Below, piece after piece: positions 25,006-32,611 of a stretch of DNA of 64,000 nt. A program made the position numbers and the translations under genes. The notes under the pieces were generated by a model. That model saw only the letters and a program-made list of their open reading frames with translations, had not been told where the DNA came from and ran no database searches. This DNA comes from Nocardioides sp. (GTDB lineage Bacteria > Actinomycetota > Actinomycetes > Propionibacteriales > Nocardioidaceae), in assembly GCA_002729525.1 (NCBI GenBank), contig PBYI01000064.1:25877-89876 (forward strand). The letters are read 5' to 3'. How positions within the stretch are numbered: position 1 is the first letter of the stretch; every line of letters starts with the position of its first letter.

Positions 25006-25324
25006 GCAGGCCGTCGGTCACCGGCCACGCCTGGATGTCGTAGACGCCGGCCAGGCGGTCGCCGTCGTGGGTGACGTCGCGGCCCGACCAGGCGGTACCG
25101 GTGCGCAGCACCTCGGCGTACCGGCGGAATAGGTCGCTCGCGACGAGGTTCGGCACGTTGCGCCGCATGCTCGTCTCGGCCGGGTCGACCCCCCCCAGGG
25201 ACGTCAGCATCCGGCGCCCGGCCTGGTTGAGGACCGTGCGCACCAGGTCGACGAGCTCGCCGTTCTCGTAGACAGGCTCGTAGACCGCGCACGGGTCGAG
25301 CAGTCCTTCGAGGTCCTTCCTCAC
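25006..25324 (-). pseudogene. N-terminal PAS-domain fragment of a signalling protein
   Basis: From GTG 25324 the frame reads VRKDLEGLLDPCAVYEPVYE, then LVASDLFRRYAEVLRTGTAW and LAGVYDIQAWPVTDGL, the first PAS domain of GGDEF/EAL or SpoIIE-type sensor proteins. The reading then loses similarity exactly where HD-nucleotidase sequence begins in another frame. The remaining output domains (GGDEF, EAL or phosphatase) are absent. The fragment may still be transcribed but no functional product is expected. Confidence 0.65.
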
Positions 25325-25401
25325 CAGGTGTAGATCGGCCCTGGGGGTTCGGTCCTGAGGTGAACGGAATCCGGACCGGGGCGGGTGCGGACGAGTGGGT
25401 G

Positions 25402-25427
25402 CAGAGTGCATGCACCGGCGTACTCTG
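25402..25427 (+). promoter_or_regulatory. VapBC promoter with nested inverted repeats
   Basis: CAGAGT (25402-25407) and ACTCTG (25422-25427) flank the palindrome GTGCATGCAC (25406-25415). TACTCT (25421-25426) is a -10 box six bases before the antitoxin ATG, so the mRNA is leaderless. Such repeats suit autorepression by the VapBC complex (inference). Confidence 0.5.
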
Positions 25428-25432
25428 GCGAC

Positions 25433-25684
25433 ATGTCGAAGGTGGTCCAGATCCGTGACGTCCCTGATGACGTCCACACCGCACTGGTGCAGGCGGCAAA
25501 GGCCGAAGGGTTGTCGCTTACCCGCTACGCGCTGCGTGAGCTCGAGCGTGCGGCCCGTCGCCCCGCGGTCACGCGGCACAACGCCGACGTGATCGATCGG
25601 GTGCGGCGCGAGGTCGACGTACAGGTGCCCCGAATCGACATCGTCGACGCCCTGCAGGAGGGCCGCGACCGGATCGAGGCGTGA
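25433..25684 (+). CDS. VapB/FitA-type ribbon-helix-helix antitoxin
   Basis: An 83-residue protein whose first 40 residues are a ribbon-helix-helix DNA-binding unit (VVQIRDVPDDVHTALVQAAK, AEGLSLTRYALRELERAAR), as in FitA/VapB antitoxins. The tail (RRPAVTRHNADVIDRVRREV) would wrap around the toxin. ATG 25433 is six bases after a TACTCT box; the longer frame upstream lacks similarity. Its stop is 6 bp before the PIN toxin start, the normal order. It should neutralise the toxin and repress the operon through the repeats in the promoter. Confidence 0.87.
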   Translation: MSKVVQIRDVPDDVHTALVQAAKAEGLSLTRYALRELERAARRPAVTRHNADVIDRVRREVDVQVPRIDIVDALQEGRDRIEA

Positions 25685-25690
25685 CCTCGC

Positions 25691-26065
25691 GTGATCGTGA
25701 TCGACGCGAGCGTGGTCGTCGAGCTGCTCGTGGGAGGTGCCGAACCCGGACTGCTGGGCGAGGACGAGCTCGCAGCGCCACACCTGCTGGACAGCGAGGT
25801 CGCGCACGTGCTCCGCAGGCTCGTCGCTCGTGACCTCCTGACGGACGAGCAAGGGGCCGTGGCCCTCAACCACTTCACGGAACTCGTCGTCGATCGCTTC
25901 CCCGCACGGCCGCTGCTCGCCCGCGTCTGGGAGCTGAGGCACAGCCTGTCGGCGTACGACGCGACCTACGTCGCTCTCGCCGAGCAGCTCGACGCGGCGC
26001 TGCTGACCTCTGACACTCGTCTAGCGCGTGCGCCCGGGCCTCGTTGCGAGGTGCGGGTCGTCTGA
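25691..26065 (+). CDS. VapC-type PIN-domain ribonuclease toxin
   Basis: A 124-residue PIN domain with the acidic metal-binding set visible: Asp5 in IVIDASVVVELL, Glu in LLDSEVAHVLRRL, Asp in SAYDATYVALAEQL and Asp in LLTSDTRLAR. VapC toxins cut tRNA or rRNA to halt translation when the antitoxin decays. GTG start at 25691 directly follows the antitoxin. The locus sits next to the degenerate HD/PAS region, a common landing place for such modules. Next gene is a GntR regulator 63 bp downstream, probably separate. The gene appears intact. Confidence 0.9.
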   Translation: MIVIDASVVVELLVGGAEPGLLGEDELAAPHLLDSEVAHVLRRLVARDLLTDEQGAVALNHFTELVVDRFPARPLLARVWELRHSLSAYDATYVALAEQLDAALLTSDTRLARAPGPRCEVRVV

Positions 26066-26128
26066 ATGCGGCGTGCTGCCGGTCCGCCGGCCCTGCGCGC
26101 CTCCGTGGCGACCTGGGACGATGACCGT

Positions 26129-26893
26129 GTGAGCGACACGACTGGGCCCTCCGCCAAAGCGCTCGTCGCCCACCTCGTGCTCGACCGGAGCAGCCCCGTG
26201 CCGCTGCACTTCCAGGTCGCCCAGCACCTCGAGAAGGCCATCACGTCCGGCGAGATCCCACCCGGCACGCTGTTCACCAACGAGATCGAGCTCGGCGAGC
26301 AGCTCGGGGTCTCGCGGCCCACGATGCGCCGCGCGATGCAGTACCTCGTCGACCGCGGGCTCGTCGTACGCCGCCGGGGCATCGGTACCCGTGTCGTGCA
26401 GCCGAAGGTCAAGCGGCAGATGGAGCTCACCAGCCTGTACGACGACCTCCAGGCTGCCGGCCAGGAGCCGCTCACCCAGGTGCTCGCGCTGGAGGAGGTG
26501 GACGCCGACGCCGACCTCGCCGGCCGCTTCCAGATCCCCGAGGGCGAGCCGCTCGTGCGCACCGTGCGGCTGCGCAGTGCGACGGCCGGCCCGATCGCCA
26601 AGCTCACCAACTACCTGCCGGTGAAGCTGGCCGACTTCAGCGCGGAGACCCTCGAGCGTGACGGCCTCTACGCGCTGCTGCGCGCCCGCGGGGTGCACAT
26701 GCACATGGCGACCCAGGTCGTCGGCGCCCGCACCGCCACCGCCAGCGAGTGGCGACCGCTCGGCGAGCCGAAGGGTGCCGCCCTGCTGACCATGCAGCGC
26801 ACGACGTACGACGACCACGGCCAGGTCGTGGAGTACGGCACGCACGTGTACGCCGCCACGCGCTACAGCTTCGAGACGAGCCTCTTCATCTGA
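26129..26893 (+). CDS. GntR-family regulator, HutC/UTRA type
   Basis: A 254-residue regulator: GntR helix-turn-helix (PVPLHFQVAQHLEKAITSGE, EQLGVSRPTMRRAMQYLVDR) at 20-90 and a UTRA ligand domain (about 110-250) ending YGTHVYAATRYSFETSL. UTRA domains usually sense sugars, amino acids or their phosphates. GTG 26129 is selected because SDTTG follows and similarity starts soon after; the upstream extension overlaps the toxin stop. It converges on the zinc permease gene with about 20 bp between. No adjacent target operon is evident, so it may act elsewhere or on itself. Confidence 0.85.
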   Translation: MSDTTGPSAKALVAHLVLDRSSPVPLHFQVAQHLEKAITSGEIPPGTLFTNEIELGEQLGVSRPTMRRAMQYLVDRGLVVRRRGIGTRVVQPKVKRQMELTSLYDDLQAAGQEPLTQVLALEEVDADADLAGRFQIPEGEPLVRTVRLRSATAGPIAKLTNYLPVKLADFSAETLERDGLYALLRARGVHMHMATQVVGARTATASEWRPLGEPKGAALLTMQRTTYDDHGQVVEYGTHVYAATRYSFETSLFI

Positions 26894-26914
26894 TCCCCGG
26901 CCGGCCCGGCCGTC

Positions 26915-27778
26915 TCAGGTGCGGGTGCCGACCGATCCGACCACCCGGCACACCAGGTAGGTCAGGAACGAGATCGTGGTGACGTAGGGGCTGATCGGCA
27001 GCGACCCGCCCAGCGCGAGCAGGATGCCGCCGACGGCCGCGAGCACCGCGAACGACGCGGCGAGCACGGGCACCACGACCGGCGACGCCGAGACCCGCAG
27101 CGCGGCGGCGGCGGGGGTCACCAGCAGCGCCAGCACCAGGAGCGCGCCGACGATCTGCACGGCCACCGACACCACCAGGCCGAGGGCCACCATGAACAGC
27201 AGCGAGACGGTGCGCACCGGCACCCCGCGCGCGGCAGCGACGTCGGGGTCGAGGCTGTCGAACAGCAGTGGGCGCCAGATCACCAGCACGATCGCCAGGG
27301 CGACCGCGCAGATGGCGATGAGCCACCCGAGCTGCGGGCCGTCGACGGAGATGATCTGCCCGGTGAGCAGGCCGAACTTGCTCGACGCGCGACCGTCGTA
27401 CAGGGCCAGGAAGAGGATGCCGAGGCCCAGCCCGAAGGGCATGAGCACGCCGATGACGGAGTTGCGGTCGCGGGCGCGCGGGCCGAGCAGGCCGATCGCG
27501 ACGGCCGCGACCACCGAGCCCACGAGCGACCCGGCGACCACGCTGGTGCCGAGCAGGAGGGCCGCCGCCGCGCCGGCGAAGGAGAGCTCGCTGATGCCGT
27601 GCACGGCGAAGGCCATGTCGCGCTGCATCACGAAGACGCCGACGATGCCGCCCACGACGCCGAGCACTGCGGCGGCGAGCAGGGAGTACTGCACGAGCTG
27701 GAGCAGCCGGCCGTAGTCCTCGAAGTTGAAGACGCGCGCCCAGCCCTCGGGGCCGACGAGCGGGAGGAGGTGCGTCAT
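26915..27778 (-). CDS. znuB: Zinc/manganese-type ABC transporter permease
   Basis: A 287-residue ABC-3 family permease with about eight or nine hydrophobic helices. The stretch AVHGISELSFAGAAAALLLG corresponds to the cytoplasmic coupling region of ZnuB/MntB proteins, and the conserved H in AVHGISE is present. ATG overlaps the ATPase stop by ATGA. It is the last gene of the SBP-ATPase-permease operon behind the Zur-like box at 29594. The class imports Zn2+ or Mn2+; zinc is favoured by the His/Asp loop of the binding protein, though manganese cannot be excluded. Confidence 0.88.
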   Translation of the reverse strand: MTHLLPLVGPEGWARVFNFEDYGRLLQLVQYSLLAAAVLGVVGGIVGVFVMQRDMAFAVHGISELSFAGAAAALLLGTSVVAGSLVGSVVAAVAIGLLGPRARDRNSVIGVLMPFGLGLGILFLALYDGRASSKFGLLTGQIISVDGPQLGWLIAICAVALAIVLVIWRPLLFDSLDPDVAAARGVPVRTVSLLFMVALGLVVSVAVQIVGALLVLALLVTPAAAALRVSASPVVVPVLAASFAVLAAVGGILLALGGSLPISPYVTTISFLTYLVCRVVGSVGTRT

Positions 27779-28617
27779 CCGGCCCACCTCTGGTGGACCT
27801 GGTCGCCGTGGTCGGCCTCGCAGTGCGCGTCGTCGGGGGTGCCGAGCACCACGACCCGGCCGCGGATGCGGGCGACCTCGACGGGCGTGCCGTAGAGCTC
27901 GCTGAGCACGTCGGAGCGCAGCACCTCGTCGGGCGTGCCCAGCCGGTGGCGCCCGTTGGCGAAGTAGAGGATGCGGTCGGTCGCGGCGAGGATCGGGTTG
28001 ACGTCGTGCGTCACGAAGACCACCGGTGTGCCGTGGCTGCGGCGGCGGGCGTCGATGAGTGCGCTTACCGCCCGCTGCTGCTGGAGGTCCAGGCTCAGCA
28101 GCGGCTCGTCGCACAGCAGCACCGACGGGTCCCCGACCAGTGCCTGCGCGACGCGGAGCCGCTGCTGCTCGCCGCCGGACAGGCGCCCGACCGGCCGGTC
28201 GGCGTACCCGGTCGCGCCGGCCGCCTCGATCATCTCGGTGACCCGGCGGCGGGCCTCGCGGCGGCCGAGCATCGGCAGTCCCGGACGGTGGCCGTCGAGG
28301 CCGAGGGCGACGAGGTCGCGCCCGCGCATCGGGGTGCCGGGCGGGATGAGTCGCTGCTGCGGGACGTAGCCGACGTGCCGGTCGCCGTGGGTGACGGTGC
28401 GGCCGTCGATGGTGATGCTGCCCGCGGTCAGTCGCTGGAGCCCGAGCACGGCCTTGAGCAGCGACGACTTCCCCGAGCCGTTGGACCCGAGCACGGTGAG
28501 GAACTCGCCGCGCCGCAGGTCGAGGTCGAGGTCGGACCACAGGGTCCGCTCGCCGAAGCTCAGCCGTCCGGACCGGACGGAGAGCACCGTGTCGTTCGTG
28601 TCGCCCGCGTCGCTCAT
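27775..28617 (-). CDS. znuC: Zinc/manganese-type ABC transporter ATP-binding protein
   Basis: A 280-residue ABC ATPase: Walker A GSNGSGKSS, Q-loop YVPQQRL, signature LSGGEQQRLRVAQAL, Walker B VLLCDEPLLSLD, H-loop VTHDVNP. It belongs to the metal-ABC group. It overlaps both neighbours by four bases (ATGA), so all three genes are coupled. A C-terminal tail with His/Asp residues (DDAHCEADHGDQVHQ) could bind metal and give product feedback, which would be unusual for a ZnuC; this is only an observation. The gene energises metal uptake. Confidence 0.9.
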   Translation of the reverse strand: MSDAGDTNDTVLSVRSGRLSFGERTLWSDLDLDLRRGEFLTVLGSNGSGKSSLLKAVLGLQRLTAGSITIDGRTVTHGDRHVGYVPQQRLIPPGTPMRGRDLVALGLDGHRPGLPMLGRREARRRVTEMIEAAGATGYADRPVGRLSGGEQQRLRVAQALVGDPSVLLCDEPLLSLDLQQQRAVSALIDARRRSHGTPVVFVTHDVNPILAATDRILYFANGRHRLGTPDEVLRSDVLSELYGTPVEVARIRGRVVVLGTPDDAHCEADHGDQVHQRWAG

Positions 28618-29582
28618 CCCAGGGCGGCGGCGATCGCGTCGAGGTTGGACTGCTGCCAGGTCACGTAGGTCTCCCCGTCGGGCAGGGTCTCGGTGAAGTC
28701 GACCACCGGGACGCCGGCCTCCTCCGCCGCGGTGCGGACCTCCTCGGTGGTGGAGTCCGCGGTCTGCTCGTTGTACGCGAGCAGCGCGAGGTTACCGCCA
28801 CCCACCAGGTCGAGCGTCTCCTGGAGCACCCGGGGGGCGACGTCGGTGCCCTCCTCGACGGCCTCGCTGAACTCCTCGGGGGTCTCGTTGACCAGCCCGA
28901 CCTCCTCCAGGAGGTACAGCGGCACCGGCTCGGTGATCGCGACCTGGTCGCCCTCGGCGCCGGAGCGGAGGTCGTCCGCCGTCGACTCCAGGGCCTCCAG
29001 CTCGCCGGCGAAGGCCTGGTAGTTCGCCTCGTAGGTGTCGGCGCCGGCCGGGTCGATCTCGGCGAGGTCGTCGGCGATCGCGCGGGCGACGGCGTCGACG
29101 GCGTGGACGTCGTACCAGACGTGCTCGTTGAAGCCCTCGACGTGGTCGTGGCCCTCGTGGCCCGCCTCGTCGGCGTGGTCCTCGTCGGCGTGGTCGTCCT
29201 CCTCGTGGTCGTCCTCCGCGTGGTCCTCGTCGAGCAGGCCCGACACGTCGACCGCGGTGATCAGGGCCGACGGCTCGGCCCCGTCGAGGAGGGTGTCCAT
29301 GTAGGAGTCGTAGCCGCCGCCGTTCTCGATCACCAGGTCGGCGTCGTCGACCGCGAGCCGGTCGCGCGCGGTCGCCTCGTACTCGTGCGGGTCCTGCGCG
29401 GCGCTGGTGATGATGCTGGTGACCTCGACGCGGTCACCGGCGATCGCCTGGGCGACGTCGCCGTAGACGTTGGTGGTGGCGACGATCTGGATCGCGTCGG
29501 AGTCGGACCCGGTGCTGCTGCCGCAGCCGGTCACGGCGAGGGCGAGCGCGGGCAGCGCGAGGAGGAGGCGGGGTGAGGTCAT
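28614..29582 (-). CDS. znuA: Zinc/manganese-type ABC transporter substrate-binding lipoprotein
   Basis: A 322-residue cluster-9 binding protein: lipobox AVTGC near residue 19, conserved VATTNVYGDVAQAIAGDRVEV, a metal His in DPHEYEAT, then a His/Asp/Glu-rich loop (DEDHAEDDHEEDDHADEDHA region, about residues 118-145) typical of zinc-specific ZnuA, and NEHVWYDVHAVD. It captures zinc outside the membrane and hands it to ZnuB. GGAGG is just one base before the ATG, too close for normal use, and a TTAAC patch lies nearby, so the start may be leaderless. First gene of the operon, behind the Zur-like box. Confidence 0.9.
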   Translation of the reverse strand: MTSPRLLLALPALALAVTGCGSSTGSDSDAIQIVATTNVYGDVAQAIAGDRVEVTSIITSAAQDPHEYEATARDRLAVDDADLVIENGGGYDSYMDTLLDGAEPSALITAVDVSGLLDEDHAEDDHEEDDHADEDHADEAGHEGHDHVEGFNEHVWYDVHAVDAVARAIADDLAEIDPAGADTYEANYQAFAGELEALESTADDLRSGAEGDQVAITEPVPLYLLEEVGLVNETPEEFSEAVEEGTDVAPRVLQETLDLVGGGNLALLAYNEQTADSTTEEVRTAAEEAGVPVVDFTETLPDGETYVTWQQSNLDAIAAALG

Positions 29583-29593
29583 GCCTCCACGTT

Positions 29594-29612
29594 AACAAGA
29601 ACGGTTCTCGTT
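29594..29612 (-). promoter_or_regulatory. Zur-like operator upstream of znuA
   Basis: AACAAGAACGGTTCTCGTT is a 9-1-9 inverted repeat with one mismatch, starting 12 bases before the znuA ATG and covering its probable promoter. Fur-family zinc regulators bind such elements; position and target make Zur the best guess, but MntR is possible. Confidence 0.6.
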
Positions 29613-29664
29613 ACCGAAATCAGGTGGAGGTGTCCCCGACCACGGCGGCCGACTCGTCCGCGGT

Positions 29665-30926
29665 CTACGAGAAGATGCCCTTCGCCATCGTGCTGCGCTC
29701 GGCCGCGGCGCGCGCCCCGTACACCTCACGACGTACGGCGTGAGGGTGCGCGCCGGCGGGGTCGGCCTGCACTGCGAGCTGTGCGAGGTGGCCCGCGAGT
29801 CGCAGGTCGCCGGCCGCCAGCAGCGCCCTGGCCCGGTCGGCGAGCACGCCCGCGCCGCCGGCCAGTCCGGCCAGCTCGACCGCGAGGTCGGCCGCCGGGG
29901 CGGGCTTGAGGGTGGCCGGGTCGCCGTCGTACCAGCCGCCGTAGCGGCGCCGCACGGTGTGCACGATGAACTCGGGCTCGTCGTACAGGGGCTGGAGGTA
30001 GGGCTTCGCGGCGAGCTCCTCGGGCACCCGGACGCCGTGCACGGCCTCCAGCAGTGCGGTGCCGCGGTTGAGGTGGTCGAGCGTCTGCTCGACGATCGAC
30101 TCCAGGTACGCCGCGGTGCTGCCGAGCGCCTCGGCGATGCGTTCGCGTCCCACGACGGGGAGGCCGTGGCTGCCGAGCATCACCTCCGCGCCGAGGTCGG
30201 CCATCCAGCGCAGCGCGGCCGCCCACTCGACGGGGTAGCGCTGCACCTTCTGCGGGTTGCCGGCGTTGGGCGCCACGCCGAGGAACAGGTCGCCGGGGAG
30301 GAGCACCTTCTGCTCCGGCAGCCAGCCGACGGCGTGGTCGTCGGTCTCGCCGCGGTGGTGCGTGAGCTCCAGCCGCAGGCCGCCGACCTCGAGCACGTGG
30401 GTGTCGGCGAAGACGACGTCCGGTGCGCGGTAGTCGGCCGGCCACTTCAGGTCGGGGATCCGGAACTGTCGGCGGTTGATGACGGAGTTGTAGCCGCGGG
30501 TCGTGCGGTAGCGGTCGAAGCGTGCTGCGACGTTCTCGTGCGCGACGACGACGGGCCGGGGCCGTCCGGCGGCGTCGGCCTCGGCGTCGAAGCGGCCCAG
30601 CCCGAAGCAGTGGTCGACGTGCCCGTGCGAGTACACCGCGTGGGTCACCGCGGCGTCGATCCACGCCCGGACCCCGTCGTACAGCTGCTCGGCGAAGAGG
30701 ATCGAGCCGGTGTCGAACAGGAGCAGGCCGTCGTCGTGCGGACCGCGAAGGCGTGGCTGAAGCCGGGCACCATGAGCAGGCCGTCGACGACCTCCTCGGG
30801 CGGGAAGGCGATGTTGCCCACCACCGACTCCATGGGCGCGCGCCCCGTCCAGGCGTCGTCGGAGGCGGTGAGCAGGGTGCCGGGCGCTGGTCGTGCCGGG
30901 TCGGTGCGGGTGCGGGCGGCGGTCAT
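29665..30926 (-). pseudogene. Alkylsulfatase-like MBL-fold hydrolase, frameshifted near 30,735
   Basis: The N-terminus (MTAARTRTDPARPAPG, ESVVGNIAFPPEEVVDGLLM, GFSHAFAVRT) is in one frame from ATG 30926. The rest is in another frame from DDGLLLFDTGSILFAEQL on, with the zinc motif SHGHVDH, the HHRGETDDH metal region, GLPVVGRERIAEAL and the alkylsulfatase dimerisation-domain helices. One missing G in the ACGACGACG run near 30,730-30,740 explains the shift. With repair it gives about 420 residues, a normal length. The start overlaps the DUF3159 stop (ATGA). It could be a real inactivation or a sequencing error in a triplet run; the long intact second frame suggests the event is recent. Confidence 0.8.
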
Positions 30927-31624
30927 CGGGCCTCCTCCTTGGCGACGCGGCGCACGACGACGAGCGTGGCGATGCCCATCGCGAGCACGGTCGGCTTGTT
31001 GAACAGGGTGCCGACGGCGGTGAGTCCGGCGACGGAGTCGATCGCGTAGAGCCACAGCAGGGGCGGGAGGTGGATCGCCCACAGCGCCGTCCATCCGAGG
31101 GTGAGGCGGCGGTGGGCGCGCCGGGCGGCGGGGGAGTCGTTGCTGCCGCCGACGCCGAGCTTGCGGCACACGGTCGCGGTGATCGGGCGGGCCAGGAGCA
31201 GCGACAGTCCGCACAGCGCGAACCCGGCGACGTTGATGGCGATCTCGGGCAGGAAGAACGCCCGACCCTCGCCCACCACCAGGGCACTCACGCTGTGCAG
31301 GGCCACGATCGTCGCCGAGATCGCCACGACCACCCGGGGCTCGCCGCGGTGCCGCCGGAACGCCGCGACCACCAGGGCCACCGCGAGCGCGGCCACGGCC
31401 GCCACGCGGGTGCCGACCGTGTCGTTGACGACCAGGAAGGTCAGCGGGGCGGCGACCGCGTCCACCGCGTGCCGCAGCGCGTCACCCGGGGTGGGCAGCG
31501 GCAGGCGGCTGCGCCGTGGGCGCCCGGCGCCGGAGGCCGTGTCGGGTTCGGAGGTCGCGTCGACGGTCGTCGCTTCCTCCCGAGGCGGTGCGGCGGCTGC
31601 GGTCGTGAGGCCGTCGTCGGTCAT
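30923..31624 (-). CDS. DUF3159-family membrane protein
   Basis: A 233-residue protein with a 50-residue charged, disordered N-terminus and about six hydrophobic helices (APLTFLVVNDTVGTRVAAVA, PEIAINVAGFALCGLSLLLA, GIATLVVVRRVAKEEAR end). This pattern matches actinobacterial DUF3159 proteins, which lack a known function. The start region is divergent from the MBL operon at 31712, with the TCATCAT palindromes between, and it overlaps the frameshifted hydrolase downstream by ATGA. Regulation with the aromatic operon is therefore plausible. Confidence 0.72.
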   Translation of the reverse strand: MTDDGLTTAAAAPPREEATTVDATSEPDTASGAGRPRRSRLPLPTPGDALRHAVDAVAAPLTFLVVNDTVGTRVAAVAALAVALVVAAFRRHRGEPRVVVAISATIVALHSVSALVVGEGRAFFLPEIAINVAGFALCGLSLLLARPITATVCRKLGVGGSNDSPAARRAHRRLTLGWTALWAIHLPPLLWLYAIDSVAGLTAVGTLFNKPTVLAMGIATLVVVRRVAKEEAR

Positions 31625-31650
31625 GGGGCGCTCCCTTGTGTTAGATCAAA

Positions 31651-31676
31651 TCATCATGAATGATGAACTCATCATT
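31651..31676. promoter_or_regulatory. Nested TCATCAT/ATGATGA palindromes in a divergent promoter
   Basis: TCATCATGAATGATGA (31651-31666) and AATGATGAACTCATCATT (31659-31676) are two perfect overlapping inverted repeats sharing the central ATGATGA. They lie between the DUF3159 gene and the aromatic operon. The TetR at the end of that operon is the likely binder (inference). Confidence 0.65.
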
Positions 31677-31711
31677 GTGATCGGCACCACGAAAATCAAG
31701 AGGAGCTCCAC

Positions 31712-32611
31712 GTGGCCACCACCGTCACTCTCACCGGCACCGGTGTGCCGTTTCCGAGCCCCGGCCGCGCCGGAGCCGGGGTCCTGGTGTCGTACGACGA
31801 CGTGCGCGTGCAGGTCGACGCCGGCCGCGGCACCACGCTGCGCCTGACCGACCTCGGTGTCGGGGTGCACGAGCTCGACGCCCTGCTCATCACCCACCTG
31901 CACTCCGACCACGTCACCGACGTGGCCGACCTGGTGCTGACCCGCTGGGTCGGCGACCACCTGCACGGCACCGGCGCCCTGCCGGTCGTCGCGCCGGCTG
32001 GCCGTGCGGAGCGCTTCGTGGCCGGGCTGCTGACGGCGTACGACTACGACATCGAGGTGCGGCGCGGGCACGTCGACCACGGCGCGCCGCGGGTCGAGGG
32101 CCACTGGTTCGACACCCCGGCCGAGCCGACCGAGGTGTGGCGCTCGGCGTGCGGTCGGGTGGCCGTCGAGGCCGTGCGGGTGCGGCACGAGCCCGTCGAG
32201 GACGCCGTCGCCTACCGGGTCACCACGCCCGACGCGGTCGTGGTCGTCTCCGGTGACACCCGGGTGTGCGACGAGGTCGCGTCGCTGGCGGCGGGTGCCG
32301 ACGTGCTGGTGCACGAGGCGTGCCGCGCCAGCGCGCTGGCCGAGGCCGTGGCCGGCACCGTCTTCGAGACGATCTTCAGCTACCACGCCGACACCGTCGC
32401 GCTCGGCGAGCAGGCCAAGGGCCTCGACCTGGGCCACCTCGTGCTCACCCACCTCATCCCGGCGCCCGCCGGCGAGGCCGAGGAGCAGGCGTACGTCGAC
32501 GACGTGCGCGCCGGCGGGTACGACGGCCCGCTCACCGTCGGCCGCGACCTCACCACCGTGACGATCCCCGCCGCCGGGCAGCCCGGCGCGGAGGAAGGGG
32601 CCACCGCATGA
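31712..32611 (+). CDS. MBL-fold metal-dependent hydrolase
   Basis: A 299-residue metallo-beta-lactamase-fold enzyme with a RNase Z/AtsA-like arrangement: TGTGVPFPSPGRAGAGVLV start, metal motif THLHSDH, VVVSGDTRV with the bridging Asp, HEACRAS and THLIPAP. It lacks the tRNA-recognition exosite of RNase Z. Related proteins open lactones or cleave aryl esters. GTG 31712 has AGAGGAG eight bases upstream. It overlaps the dioxygenase gene by ATGA at its end, and is the first gene of the aromatic operon, so it may release the aromatic substrate from an ester. Confidence 0.85.
   Translation: MATTVTLTGTGVPFPSPGRAGAGVLVSYDDVRVQVDAGRGTTLRLTDLGVGVHELDALLITHLHSDHVTDVADLVLTRWVGDHLHGTGALPVVAPAGRAERFVAGLLTAYDYDIEVRRGHVDHGAPRVEGHWFDTPAEPTEVWRSACGRVAVEAVRVRHEPVEDAVAYRVTTPDAVVVVSGDTRVCDEVASLAAGADVLVHEACRASALAEAVAGTVFETIFSYHADTVALGEQAKGLDLGHLVLTHLIPAPAGEAEEQAYVDDVRAGGYDGPLTVGRDLTTVTIPAAGQPGAEEGATA

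Noticed and set aside
31712..32611. MBL-fold protein considered as tRNase Z
   Set aside because: It lacks the exosite, and position in an aromatic operon argues for a small-molecule hydrolase.
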